The translations under genes and the position numbers were made by a program. A stretch of 64,000 nucleotides of DNA from Hypomesus transpacificus. Lineage: Eukaryota; Chordata; Actinopteri; Osmeriformes; Osmeridae. Shown here in pieces: positions 32,801 through 44,400 of the stretch (position 1 is its first letter; each line of letters begins with the position of its first letter). Location of the stretch: the NCBI RefSeq assembly GCF_021917145.1, contig NC_061063.1:3013971-3077970 (forward strand), given 5' to 3'. Under the pieces are notes generated by a model. The model did not search any database, was not told the DNA's origin, and worked only from the letters and a program-made list of their open reading frames with translations.

Positions 32801-35800
32801 ATGCAGAGTCCGTTTTGTGTGTTCATAGCTACATTTCCTGGTCAACTAGAATGATTTGAATGCTTGTACAGAATAACACACCCACATAGTATACATATGA
32901 GTATGTGCAGATGTGACACAGACATTCTCAAATTTAATCCAATAACGACAGAAGCGCACACGCACATACCCAGTTTCCTTTTATTTATTGGTGCCTATGT
33001 GTAGCGTCAACCCAGATACGCATTTTTGTCATTTAACACTAACTGAGAAGGGTCCAGGAATAGAACAGTTGCAGTCTAGAACAGACAGCATGAGTTATCG
33101 ACCTGATTTCTAGCATACTGTGTATGTGGTGGGTGGCAGGAAAGGGAGTTGTGAAAAGTGAGAGGTCGGGCCTGGATCCCCTTACCTGCGGAGTGTGTGT
33201 GTGTGTGTATGTTCTCTTCTGTTTAAATAGGATAAATATGAAGAGAGAGTCATATTCACATGGATAATAGGCTGTGTGTGGGTGTCAGTGTGTGAGACAG
33301 AGAGAGAGACAGTGTCAGACTGTCTCTGTTTGAATTGAAACAGATATTTCTGCGTTCACATGTCAACATTAGTGATGGGTGTGTTTGTGTGTGCGTGTGT
33401 GTGTGCGTTTCCAGACAAGGTCCAATGAAGCCAGAGGTGTTGACGATCCAGTGGTCTGGGAGGCGTTCCAATCGAAGACTTCAAAGGAATAACAGCCTGT
33501 CTCCCAACAACCCTCTCCTCAGCCTGGTCAACTCAGGTGGCTATTCTTAGAGCAAACGACCCCAAAACACCGCCCTCAGAAAGGCCATACACACACTGGA
33601 GATGTCATGCATGCATTTCGATGCCGTGGGCAAAATAGACTGGTGAAGTTGCACATCGGATGTGCATTCCCACCTTGTCAAAATGTTGTGTATTTAAATG
33701 CTTTCCTGGATATGAAATGTCTGCCTTTCACCATTCGTACATGCATGTATGTGCAGTACATAATGTAACAATCTTTAGTGTACTTTTAAACGTTGAATTA
33801 TCTCAACCATCACTGTCACCTTCTCAGCCTCAATAGCAGGCCTCCACTGGGGATTGACTGAAGGCAATACATGCACAGCCTATAGGCATGGACTGAATTT
33901 CAAACCATCACACATATTTATTTAATTTGTTTTACGGTTGAGTTTAGAAGCATCATCCCCATGCTTCTACAAAAGCAATTAAGTGAAACAAATCCAATGT
34001 ATACATTAAACGACCATATCTTCTTCAAGTCTTGTACCAGTGTGCGTGGATAAGTCGAGGCCAAATGTTGATGAACCTTCACAAACCTAATCTCTGTTCC
34101 AGGTGTGTATGATGAGGATAATCAATGGATGACACAGGTCAATAGACTGCAGAAGCTTATTGACCGTCTAGAAAAGAAGGTAAATCGTCAACTGAGTGTT
34201 TCACCTCTTTTTGCGTAAAAGGACTTGCGTCCGTCAGTATGTATCAATGTCTCGCGTTCCCTCTCTTACTCGACCTCTATCCTCCCTCTTTCTTTCATTC
34301 CATTCCTCATCCCTCGCTCCATCAGGATCGCTCTTTTACTATCCTCCTTGCCATCTGGTCGAGGCTGTCTCAAAAAGATTTTGTTCATGAACTATCATAG
34401 AAACACGAGAGACTCAAGAGTCAAAAATATTGAAGTATCCTCGCACGCGCGCGCATGCATACGCGCCTGTTGGCACGCGTCACCCTGTAATGCTGAAAAC
34501 CCTTGTTGTTCCCAGGAGCTTCGTCTGGAGCCTGTGGAAGAGGAGGTCTTGGAGAGCACCACCAAATCAGTAAATGATCTACAATCATCTATTATTATCC
34601 ACTGTTTCTACTCTCCTTCTCTACGCCCCATCTCCCTCCCTCCTTTCCGCCTGTTGCCATTTTTCTCTCCCCAGTGGGAATCACCAAGAGAGACACCACA
34701 TTCAAAATCTGTTGTCAAGGAAACAGCGGGGCTGAAACGTGTTAAGTTCACCTCCCTTTTTCGCCTTTCTCACATTTTTGCAGGGGGAGCAGCCTTGGTG
34801 GTCATTTATCCAGTTATCCAGATACACTCTGAATGTCCAGGCAACTCGTTTATCCTAGCAAAGACAGAAGGCTGTGTGTGGGGGTGTGAATGTCCGTGTG
34901 TGTGAACATGTACCAGTGTGTGTGTAACTGTTAGCAGAGCTCCAAGGCCCCCTGTGGAAGTGTACAGTAAACACAGCAGTGTGAGAGGCGCTACGGTATC
35001 AGTGCCTCATTATGTGTGTGTGTGTGTGTGAGAGTGTGCGTGTGAAAGATACACGCGTGAGAGATCTAGTGTAAAGTGTGTGCTTGAATGCCTTTTGCAG
35101 CAACCACGGACAGATGGTTGTCTGTAGCAAAACACAACATCACTTCCACTTATTGATAGACTCAGACTCAACCGAATTCATTATGAACTGTTCATTTATC
35201 AGACTACAGGGAACAACATAGCTCATTTATCTTCTCTAATGTAAACGTTTGGTTACATATTAGTTGTTTTTCAAAGCGTGTGTGTGTTTTCAGTCATCAG
35301 ATGAATTGCCATATGAATAATGTACCCCATATCTAATGATCTGAGAGGTTATTGGAGCGAGACAGTACACACGTCACTGTCTGCAGTCATACACACATGC
35401 GTCTTTCTGTGAGGTAAGTCGATGCGTGTGTGCGTCAGCATGTGTGTGTGTGTGTGTGTGTGTGTGGTGGCGTGACTGAGTGTGTTCACCATGTGAGCCC
35501 TGGTGGGAGAGCCCTCGGGGGCTTCGTATCAATCAGCCACTCCGCCGACTCAGAGGTCGCTACTGGCCAAAGGGCGGGAGCTTTCACTTACTGTACCCAT
35601 CAGCCCTTGTAAGTTCTGTCAAAAACTCCTCAGCAACAACAGGATGTGAAGAATGGCTTTGGATATTATTAACCTTGTGCTTGTTTACATTGTTCGTACC
35701 GTTGCCTTGCGGGGCCACGGAAGCAGACAGTTTCACACCTGGTTTCCTTCACTGGCCCAGTGGCGCTGCTTCTCATTTGGATGCTAAGTGGGTCTACATC

Positions 35801-38464
35801 TCAGGATAGGAATATGTTCACCCACAACTTTTGGCAAGCACCTTTAAGCACGTTGCACAAAGCAGGGTGGAATAGGAATTCAGGCGGCCTTGAAATGCGC
35901 TGACAATGTCCTCATGCCCTCAGTCCATCATGACCTGACACTTGCCTCTCTTTTTTTTTCCCTCTATCTCACTCTCTCTACCTCACTTTTGACACCTGCC
36001 TTCCCCCCCCCCCCCTCCCTCTGCTTCCTTCACTCACTCTCCCTCTGTCTCCCTTCCCGCCCCGCCCAGCACATCCTGATCGTCCAGAGGCAGCTGTCGG
36101 TGCTGGAGGAGGACCTGGAGGAGTTCCGCCTGGCACTCAGACAGTACATGCAGTGTGCTTGCGCCCAGACCGGCTGCCTACAGTCAGTCACTTTACTGTG
36201 GTCTCCCGCTATCTCCCCCCTGGTCCATTTATAGATAGGAAGTGTCTGTAGCTTCGTTCTGTCTTTGCTAAGAGAAGACGTTAGAATCAAGGAGTGACTG
36301 TGAGGAACCCTGTAACCCTTAGAAGTATAGAAGAAATCTAGCTGAGTTCATATTTTAGGAATGCCTTGAGATTGAAGCAGTCAGGCTTAACACACTGTGC
36401 TGTTAGCGTAAACTTGTGTTTATCCCGCCTTTTTTTTACCTAACATCCTGAAATGACCCCCACAGCAGGACATAAAGACGACGATCTTTGTCTCTCAGAG
36501 TCAGCATGGCCTACTACAGGATCATTATACACATGTCTGTACAGATTCTCAAAACTGCCAGGGAGTTCAGTTGGTTTTCAATAACAGCTAGACTTGATTA
36601 GCACAAAACTTGTTAGTTTTTAACGGAGCTTGAGAGAAAAACTAGACAAAAAGGCATGTTGACAACCAACATTCTTCTGGCCAAGCCAAACGAGAGTAAT
36701 TAATACCCAAACAAGCTGGTTCATAAAACGTCACGTTGCTAATTACATAATTAATCATTTCTTGTAACGTGTTCTCCGTTTTCCTCTCGGCAGTGTCGCA
36801 GTGCAGCGGCTCGCGAATGAGTCACGCTTCATCCTCTATGAATTCTGGGAGCACAACAACGTTTGGAAGAAGTAAGTTGTCGTTGGCGTGCACCCGTGCC
36901 CAGCGTCGACTCTAATGCTAACACGAGATGACATGTTTGAACATCTGTAGTGCATCGTCATTGCACAAGGTCAGAAGTCACATGCCCTGCGTCCCAAACA
37001 GCATACTTTTCCTTTTACTTCAAATACATACTGCTGCTGCCAGGGGCCTTTCTACATGGGGGCCTACAGGGGCCAGTGCCAGTGTATATATATATTTTTT
37101 TCACACATTTTTCTTTTTCTATTAGTCATCATGAACCGAGGAAGGGACATTGCAGCCCTTTTTGCCCCAGTAAATAAAAAAGTTAGAAAAGCATATCAAG
37201 GTATTGAGAGAGCTGAGGAGCTGGAAGAGGGAGAGCCAGAGCCGTTTGTATGATTTTGATGTAAAGCAAAGTTAAAGTTTAATGTAATGTTTAAATATAA
37301 TTTGTTTCCGTTTTTTAATGTGCCTCTCTGATTAAACACTGGCCCCCCTCCGCCCCCCAGTAAAATGTTCTAGAACCGCCACTGGCTGCTGCCCTTAAGA
37401 AGTAAGTACTGTGGCATACAGTATGCATACTGCAATCTACTTCATCATGAAATTAGTATGGGTATTGGAACACACCCCACATGGCTTTTGGTTGATATGC
37501 ATATACTGTGGATAAGAGTTGGATTAACAATTCAACTGTAAACAGACAGTTTACCTTTAATAGAGCAGTGCATTTTGTATGTGACAGGAGCGTGCAGGTT
37601 GGTTTGAAATGGATCTTAAACACAGTAGGTTTTTTGATTTGACCCCAAATGTGACTTATCCCTCATTGATGCAGAGTCAAAGACAAGGCTTCATTAGATG
37701 TAAAAAATAAATATGGATATAAATATTATGAACAATGACAAACCCCGCGATTATGTTTGTGCTTAGTCACCTACAGACAAACTACAGTAAGACCTTCCAG
37801 AGGGGCAACGTGGATTTCCTGGAGACCCCTGAAATGATGACCACCATGCTGGTTCCTGGTAGGCACTCTCATCCAAGTCAACTTCTGTTCCATTCTCATT
37901 CCAGCCTCATTCTCCCCTCCCATCGAAATCCACTAGTTATGTTTGATTTTCTTATTTCAAAGTGAAGTCATTAGTCTACGCAGTTCTTCTTACTCGAGTG
38001 ACTGATGTGAAATTCTCGTCTTTCATCATAATAAATTAGTCTTGCCTTTTCACCCTAATTAAAAACAGACTAATCACTGTATTTCAACAGCCGACAGTCC
38101 ATAGCTATCTTGGTGTTGGCAAGTATCTTAGAGAGACGTATCATGTGGTATAAATCCTACTATGACCATAAAAACTGTTAAATAACCTGTACCGTATGTC
38201 AACTAATCATAATCCATTGATCTTGTCTCATTCTCTCCACTCCTCTAATCATAATTAATTCTTCCTCCCTGATTATCCTGTTCAAGACCACAGCTGGCAT
38301 CTTGCTGTAATGAGATGTTTTCTAAGAAGCAAAGTCAGGCTTCATAGTAGAGGTGCAGATGTTAGAGTGGTGTTCAATCATGGATTGATTCAGTCCATCG
38401 TTCATGTGTTGCCGTCCCTTCCTACTTCCTCTCAGCTTCCTGGTGGGTCCTGAACAACAACTGA
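17860..38464 (+). CDS. necab1: N-terminal EF-hand calcium-binding protein 1, complete
   Basis: NECAB1 is a neuronal cytosolic Ca-binding protein with N-terminal EF-hands, a central coiled coil and a C-terminal antibiotic-biosynthesis-monooxygenase-like (ABM) domain; relatives bind synaptotagmin-1 and receptors. Thirteen coding exons: 17860-17946, 19996-20020, 21128-21236, 23793-23818, 24175-24272, 28604-28740, 33415-33536, 34103-34179, 34516-34569, 36070-36182, 36794-36871, 37767-37858 and 38436-38464. They total 1047 nt, or 348 residues. EF loop 1 is residues 35-46 (D35, N37, D39, E46), assembled across exons 2 and 3. Loop 2 is residues 69-80 (D69, H71, T73, E80). The coiled-coil region has [17 protein letters not shown]; the ABM region has [19 protein letters not shown]; the end is SWWVLNNN. 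Intron 6 (28741-33414) is GC-AG, the rest GT-AG. The start codon has a good context (AAAATGG). Confidence 0.97.
19391..19515 (+). repeat. 5'-truncated copy of the SINE at 13.1-13.3 kb
   Basis: It begins at TGTGTCCTTGGGCAAGGCAC and runs through the CTGTACTTACTGTAAGTCGC segment to an AATGTAATGTGAAATGTAA tail in necab1 intron 1. It is the same family as the minus-strand copy near 13.2 kb but lacks the tRNA head. Confidence 0.65.
20623..20704 (+). repeat. Two-copy 41-bp tandem duplication
   Basis: The 41-base unit starting ATGGCTTGTGTAATGATG occurs twice in a row (20623-20663 and 20664-20704), with two or so mismatches. It lies in necab1 intron 2. Confidence 0.8.
24021..24046 (+). repeat. Homopolymer of 26 C in necab1 intron 4
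   Basis: Uninterrupted run of 26 C. It could pair as a G-quadruplex/i-motif, but its length is also unreliable in sequencing. Confidence 0.85.
24640..25130 (+). repeat. Long purine-rich tract in necab1 intron 5
   Basis: About 490 bases strongly biased to A and G on this strand (GGAAG, GAGAGG and AAGGAGG words), broken by scattered pyrimidines. The long serine/leucine-rich ORFs read on the opposite strand (24560-25255) are by-products of this composition, not genes. Confidence 0.8.
27619..27644 (+). repeat. (TG)n microsatellite
   Basis: Uninterrupted TG dinucleotide run in necab1 intron 5. Confidence 0.9.
27955..28245 (+). repeat. Pyrimidine-rich tract in necab1 intron 5
   Basis: About 290 bases dominated by C and T (CTCTCTCTTTC, CCCTCCCTC words), the composition complement of the purine tract 2.8 kb upstream in the same intron. 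The 131- and 152-codon open frames here are low-complexity artefacts. Confidence 0.75.
29137..29173 (+). repeat. (CA)n microsatellite
   Basis: Near-perfect CA run with an interruption (CACAAACAC) in necab1 intron 6. Confidence 0.85.
29652..29714 (+). repeat. Three-copy 21-bp tandem repeat
   Basis: The unit AACAGCAGGAGTTAGCTGCTC is repeated exactly three times head to tail (the first copy has TCG for TAG). Each unit contains GAGCAGC/GCTGCTC-type inverted sequence and could fold into hairpins. It lies in necab1 intron 6. The length is a multiple of three, so it keeps an open frame, but no gene is supported. Confidence 0.85.
29945..30010 (+). promoter_or_regulatory. 11-bp minisatellite forming a DR5 array of AGGTCA half-sites
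   Basis: Six head-to-tail copies of an 11-base unit: AGGTCATGCAG, four of AGGTCATGCGG, then AGGTCATGCAG. Each unit starts with AGGTCA, the consensus nuclear-receptor half-site, with 5 bases to the next, so five overlapping perfect DR5 elements result. DR5 is the classic spacing for retinoic acid receptor/RXR heterodimers (established knowledge). It lies in necab1 intron 6. Receptor binding is inferred; it may be a chance product of tandem duplication. Confidence 0.6.
31441..31461 (+). repeat. (CCA)n microsatellite
   Basis: CCA trinucleotide run in necab1 intron 6, after a short C-rich CACACCACCC stretch. Confidence 0.8.
31563..31583 (+). repeat. (TAA)n microsatellite
   Basis: TAA/AAT trinucleotide run in necab1 intron 6. 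Confidence 0.8.
35440..35466 (+). repeat. (TG)n microsatellite
   Basis: TG run in necab1 intron 9; several shorter TG runs occur within the preceding 600 bases. Confidence 0.85.
37041..37384 (+). mobile_element. Internally deleted hAT-type DNA transposon in necab1 intron 11
   Basis: A 344-base element flanked by a perfect 8-base target duplication GCTGCTGC (37033-37040 and 37385-37392), the length typical of hAT transposons. Its ends are imperfect inverted repeats: the left reads CAGGGGCCTTTCTACA, and the right, read in reverse, CAGTGGCGGTTCTAGAAC. Both are followed by a G-rich stretch ending GGGGCCAGTG. Inside, a short open frame from 37131 (starts [17 protein letters not shown], ends TGA at about 37252) looks like the first residues of a transposase coding region; the rest is lost. 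It cannot move by itself. The copy lies 382 bases upstream of exon 12. Confidence 0.8.
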
Positions 38465-39035
38465 GAAGGGTCTACCTTCCAGATGTGGACAGCCTTTATC
38501 GAACTTGGGACTCATCAGAATTGTAGTTTGAGAAGTCTACCATTTAACCTAGTCATCAGGAGGGGAAGTGCACCTCCACACTCACACTCTATTGTCACCT
38601 TGTTACCGTGACGTCATGGTGAATAGTTCAATCTCCTAGTCAGGAAATCTCCATGTTCTTTCATTCTTAGTGTCGTAGTGGTCGTGTTTGCACTCCTATG
38701 TGTTTCGACGTTTCTAAAGCAATGACCCCATTGAAACCAGCTCAATGGCAATCTGACAAATGACATCTTCACTGTGTTGACATGTGACATCTTCAGCAGT
38801 GGATCAGCCATTTCGTAGCGGATGTATGAGCCAGACGTACAGTGTGTGTGCGTGTCTGTGTGTGTTTGAGTTAGCGCTTGAGTTGAGTATATGATAGAGA
38901 CATGTCATATACTTGTGTAGCAGGTGTTGGGAGGATAAACTAAGTCTATCTTTATGACAATTCTACCTGTTGTATTTTAATGTCTATAAAACTGTAGTTG
39001 AGATGTGTCTAAAATAAAGATATGTTGTTTTCTGT
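38465..39035 (+). other. necab1: necab1 3'UTR with polyadenylation signal
   Basis: Non-coding sequence after the TGA. AATAAA at 39013-39018 is the first canonical signal. The end point is inferred. Confidence 0.55.
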
Positions 39036-39954
39036 CATCTCTGAATCTTATTTAACTACCCTTGATTTGAAATATTTCTAGATAGACAGTAGTTGAGTTG
39101 CTTTGTGGTATGTAGGAGACCAAAGGAAGTCTGTAATTGTACAAAACAGCTCAAACACTGCCTTCTAGTGGCTGTTGATTTGAAGTACAACATCCAACCT
39201 CCATTTAAATGGACATCAACAGCAATCACGACCCAAACCAACACTTTAAAAAAGGAGTCAGGATGTGGCTGAATAACTGCAAACAGTGCTTCTGTGGGGT
39301 TTCAAGATTAGTTGTTGACTTATTAATCACACGGATCACGGTTAGTTTGAAAGAGGACATTCTTCGAAAAACGTTTTCTTTCTTTACATGCAGTGCGATT
39401 TCTAAGAAGAATCAAGAGATAGACTGAAGGATAATGGATCCGATGGAATAGCTATAGTTCATTGGTGGTTGACAGAAGCACAATATTTTCATTCCGCTGA
39501 GCCTAAACAGTCGGTGACCTCCAGGGAGGTCATCAGGGTGGGAACCCTGTTTCAGTCAGAAGAAAACACCGGAAACAAGATGTTTCTCTTTTTCGACAAA
39601 AATCTCCCTTTCTCTCAGAACATTCTGTCTTCAGATATGTCCCTCAGTCCCTTAACAGAATCCTGGTTAATTATCAATACAACTCTCAGCAAGGCTAGAA
39701 TGTCACTAGTTACAACACCTTGCAGTCCCAAGTCACCTCTCCTGCAGCCATATCTCTCTACATACACACATACCCTGGGTGTGGGGTGGGAGAGGGAAAG
39801 GTGTAAGAGACATTGAGCCAATGCTTCTAAGCAATGAGAGGAGTTATCATTAGCACACTTCTTAACACCTTGCTTTTTCTTTACCAGTATATTAAGGGAG
39901 TAGTGCTTGGTGACATCATTGGGACAAAGCTTGAGAAAGACTAGGCTTATAGTT

Positions 39955-40125
39955 CCAACATGTTACATAGGTGTGTCGGATATGAATCAATATTTGATCT
40001 TGAGGGTCCTTGAGGGTTTAGGTTGGTTGAGGGGCAGTTCTATGGGCGCATGTGAAGCCCTCTGTGACATGCTTGCGTGTAAAAAGGGCTATACAAATAC
40101 ATTTGATTTGATCTACAAACAACAC
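39955..40125 (+). repeat. LINE-tail-like dispersed repeat between necab1 and pip4p2
   Basis: The end reads GAAGCCCTCTGTGACATGC, then AAGGGCTATACAAATAC and TTGATTTGAT. This tail is widespread in teleosts and resembles the 3' end shared by L2/CR1-type LINEs and the SINEs they mobilise. Family and left end are not determined. It fills much of the 1.1 kb between the convergent ends of necab1 and pip4p2. Confidence 0.5.
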
Positions 40126-40141
40126 AAATTCAAGGAATGAG

Positions 40142-41443
40142 ACACATTTTTTAATTTTATTGATAAATTATCATTTTTAAAAAGATATTCAGGAGCGTTC
40201 GTCATCAAACTCAAGCTACATTTTTCCATGTACTGAAATTAAACTATGTACAAAGAGTTTTTATTGGTTAACTTTCAAACATTCAGAACAAGGTTGTTTT
40301 TGAACAGTGCCCACGAGCCTAGAGACTGGAGGCTTCGCTAGCTAACTACAGCAACACTAGTGGTCACAGGTCACTGGAGTCAGGGAAACAGATGATGAGC
40401 AGGGGGGAGAGGGAAAGAGGTTTACATTCTAAAAGCATGAGGAGAGCAGAGGAGAAGAACAGAAGATATCTTTTCCTTTATTCATAACAGAAAATAACAC
40501 TGCCGTCGGTCAGGGATAAACATAAGGAAGGAACATAAGGGAAACATGCAAAAAAGGGTTTCCTCATCAGTGAGTTTCAATAACTCATTCACAAACAAGA
40601 AGGCTGTTACTATGCGGTGATGTAATACATTAGTTTTGCACTCCAAAATGCCAAAACAAAAACAACAATTATTGCTCTATGTGAGTAAAAGCAGCGTTTT
40701 GCAAACAGTACATACTGTAGGACACACAAGCTCCTTTTGCTGGAATACTCTTGACAAAATACTGATCTTGGGTGGCAGCATTGGCACACATTTAAGGACA
40801 ATTTCTTTATTAAGTTTGATAATTTCCTTGGATTAAAATCATATATGACAAACCTACTATGCATTGCACAGGCAGAGTAAATGGTTACATACAGTATGGT
40901 TGCAGCTTTATGTAGCTGGGGGGAATCTAGCAGCAAAAGAACACAATAATTGCATATAACTGCAGTGCAATGGGCAAGACTGTTCTTGAAAAGTTCTCCT
41001 CGTTTGGTCTGGTTGGTGACAAAATGCAATACATAAAATGGGTACCATTATGTTCCTTGTGGTCGTAGCTAAAACTCGTTCAGGAAGAGGCAAAATCCAG
41101 ACGGTCTTCATGTGATTACAGCTATCTTAAATTACCAGCCTGATCACTGTCTGATTTCAATATCACTCATTTCAATCTCCCATTCTTTCCGTATCAACAA
41201 AACCCGATTCCTAAAATCAGAAAATCAATCCTATGATCAATCTCAATCATCAGTTTGCATGGATTTCGCTAAACCAAAAACCCGAGGCTGGATTTGAGTC
41301 CTCGCAGACCAAACAGCGTCAAACAGACCCAACCTTTGACCTGTACAAAATCGGATCGACATGAAGAAAGATGTAAATACAAAAAGGTGGGGATTCTCAT
41401 TCCATCTTTCTGGACGGGCTGTGCCAGCGTGTGCAGAGGCAGC
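40142..41443 (-). other. pip4p2: Probable pip4p2 3'UTR
   Basis: 1.3 kb of non-coding sequence downstream of the pip4p2 stop, ending near a minus-strand AATAAA (TTTATT at 40156-40161 on this strand). No repeat or other gene is seen. Extent inferred. Confidence 0.5.
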
Positions 41444-44400
41444 CTAAGCGAAGCTGTTCTCTGGGTAGCTGACTTTGATGGCGCCCCAGTAGCAGGCTCG
41501 TATCAGGCAGATGAGGCCCAGCAGGTAAGCGAAGGCCCAGGACACGTAGGTGGCGTGGTAACGACTCGCAAAGTCCTGGGTGCCCACCTGGTGGAGACGT
41601 GAGACACGATGAGGAGACAGGTTCATTGAAGTTTTATTATCATTTCATGAAGTTTAATTACTGTTTTAAGGAAGCAAAAAATCCCCAAAACAAAAGGTTG
41701 CTATTTAATTTTTGATAGAGATTCCAGATAAGATAACTTCTTAGCAAGTTACTGTGCTGTCTGCAAACCAAATTATATCTGACCTGAGAAGGTATTTAGA
41801 AGTAACAATTATAATTTTTATAGATCTTATCGGAATAATATTAAGATTGTGCTATGGTTGCATTGTGTGAGACCACTATTTGGCACGAAGCAAGATTGTC
41901 ATCTATGTCACTGTTGTTATACACGGATCTATATCTGTTGTACTTGTATTTCTGTGCCCTACTGCTAAGCAGACAGACTAGACAGAAATGTTATTTATGT
42001 ATATATTTACTACTAATATGAAAATGCAGTTCAATATTCCAAAACCTGATAACAGTACACTGATCAAACCAAAGTCTGTAAGCCAGCTGGTTTATTATGC
42101 CACAGTAGCTGTATTAGGCCTTGCTACGTGAGCCCTACTAGCTGAGAGGAAGACCCCAGTGACTAAATGCTGTAAATGAACCAGAAGAGACCCTCAAACC
42201 CTTTTTTGGAAAGCAAAACATATCAAATGGTATCCTATGTTGTCGCAGATCCTTTGTCACGATTATGATGTGATCACAGTCGTGCTCACGATACACTGTG
42301 GAACACGGCTGTCTGGAACAACGTGGTTTTCAGTTGGGGTGAATGTGCTACTTACTGTTAACCCCACTCCGATGAAGATGCAGATCATTCCTACGGTGAT
42401 GTAGGCACAACAGCGCCTTCTAGGGAGGGCACTGCCAACCGAAGATCTGGAGAGGACACAACCCCTGTTAGTCCACACTCAGAGAAGCCTGAAGGCCGTG
42501 AAGTTAGTTACTGTGTTCAACATTTGTATCACTAAACTGTGCTCGGAAATTGCTTCCCGTTGAACATAAAAAAAACAACATAAAAAATTGTAGTTGTTGT
42601 AGTGAATAGGTGATACACTATGTGATGTGCATGTGTTAGAGGTTTTTGTAGGTTTGCTGACTTACAGATGCAAAGCAAATGGCCCCATTAAGGAGAATAA
42701 AGTCTTACTCAATTATATTGTGAGGGTAGGCATTATCATTATAATAATACAGTGTTAAGAGATATGATCATACAACTATACAGAAATGACTTAAATAAAG
42801 GCAGATCTGCATGACACAGTCAAGCACACGAGTCTTCAAAGCTCCCGGGCATTTTGACATTCCTCTCCATCCTCCAGGCATAGCAGCTGCCGCCACAGTC
42901 TTGTGAGAGGGAATTCTCATGATTGGCTAACGATTCTTGGCTAATGATTCTTTCATACTGTCAAAGTCTACGGTGCCCACAGGAACAGATCCAAGGTCAG
43001 CCTTAGCCTCTCACCCCTATTATTCACCCATGGTGGGTTAAAAGTGCAAACTGGCCCTGCACGCCCCGCCTTCCCCCAACAACCTCTCATATGACCCTCA
43101 TGTGACTAGACTCAAGCATTCTTCAGGAATCAGTAACAATTCTTATGGCTTAGAACGGCCCTAATCCCCCCGCGCTTTTCTCTTTCTCTTTCTTTGTTTC
43201 CTCGTTCTCTCTCTCTCCTCTCTGTCATGAGGCCACAGAGTTCAGAGCATGCTCACTCTGCCCATCTACCAGAGACCCTTCTGACTGCTCCCCCACCATC
43301 ACTATCAATAAACACTGTACGTCTGACCCAACTCGTACCACACTCTTCAGTGCCTGGTGCTGTGGAACCTTCTCTCGGGTTCTCTGGCTGTCTGACAGAC
43401 AGTCCGGGGCCTATGGTGGCACTCCCTGGCTGTTCTGAGCGGTTATGTACTTCTTTGCATCCCACAAACCAGTAAAAGACATACACACACTCACACACAC
43501 AAAGACATTAACACACGCTTACTGAATCCCCCCCACACACAGCACTCAGACAATAGGAGCACTTACATTTTTTTGCAGTGTGGGCACTTGGCTAACGTGT
43601 TGAAGCGGAGTTCCATCCACTGTGAGGGAGAAGATAAAGATATGGTTGAAGTTGCTTTGGGTAGAGAGAAGTGAGGATTGTACACACACAAACACACCTG
43701 CATGCATACACAAAACGCAAACACGAACACACACACACACACACACACACACAGATCTACTCTACTTTAAGTTTCTCTAAAAGACCAGCAGAATTTCAAC
43801 CAACAATGATCAAGGATTTCACCGCAAGTTAGGAAACCTCCCACTCCATACCACGTTCCACCACATTTGAGGTGATCCTACGATTAGCAAGGATGGAGAA
43901 CGGGCTCCGGGTGTCATTTCAAGAACTCAAAACCACCAAAATGTTAATAATTAGTGTTCATAATAAACAATTCACCCCCCTCCCCATTTAATGATTATGA
44001 TTTTGATTATTTTGGATTCTAACGATTGTGAATGGTTGGAAGGGGGGGGGGGTTAGCCAATGTAGTTATTAATGTAGTTAATGTCCACCCAGAACAGACC
44101 GGGGGTGGGGAGGGGGGGGGGGGGGGGGGGTGGAGGGGAGGGGGTTGTCAGGCTGATAGACCTGCTGATCAGAAGGAGGGGGGGCGCCATCGAGGGCGAG
44201 GCCAGGGGGGGCCTGGGATGGGCTGGAGTCTTCACTGCCCTGGATGGCACAACAGGCACAGGCACAACAAGCACACATCAGCAACGCTGGGGTACTCTGG
44301 CTCTAGCTAACCAGGGAGAGGTGCTCTTGTTTTTAAGTGCTGGCACGAGATTCAGTTCCAGGTTACAAAGCACATTTTGACGTAATTCATATACTTGAGG

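Noticed and set aside
34225..34905. 226-codon plus-strand ORF
   Set aside because: It reads through necab1 exon 9 in part and through intron sequence on both sides, so it is not a separate gene.
39036..40141. C8orf88 orthologue between necab1 and pip4p2
   Set aside because: Human has a small gene here, but I found no matching frame; the space is mostly spacer and a repeat.
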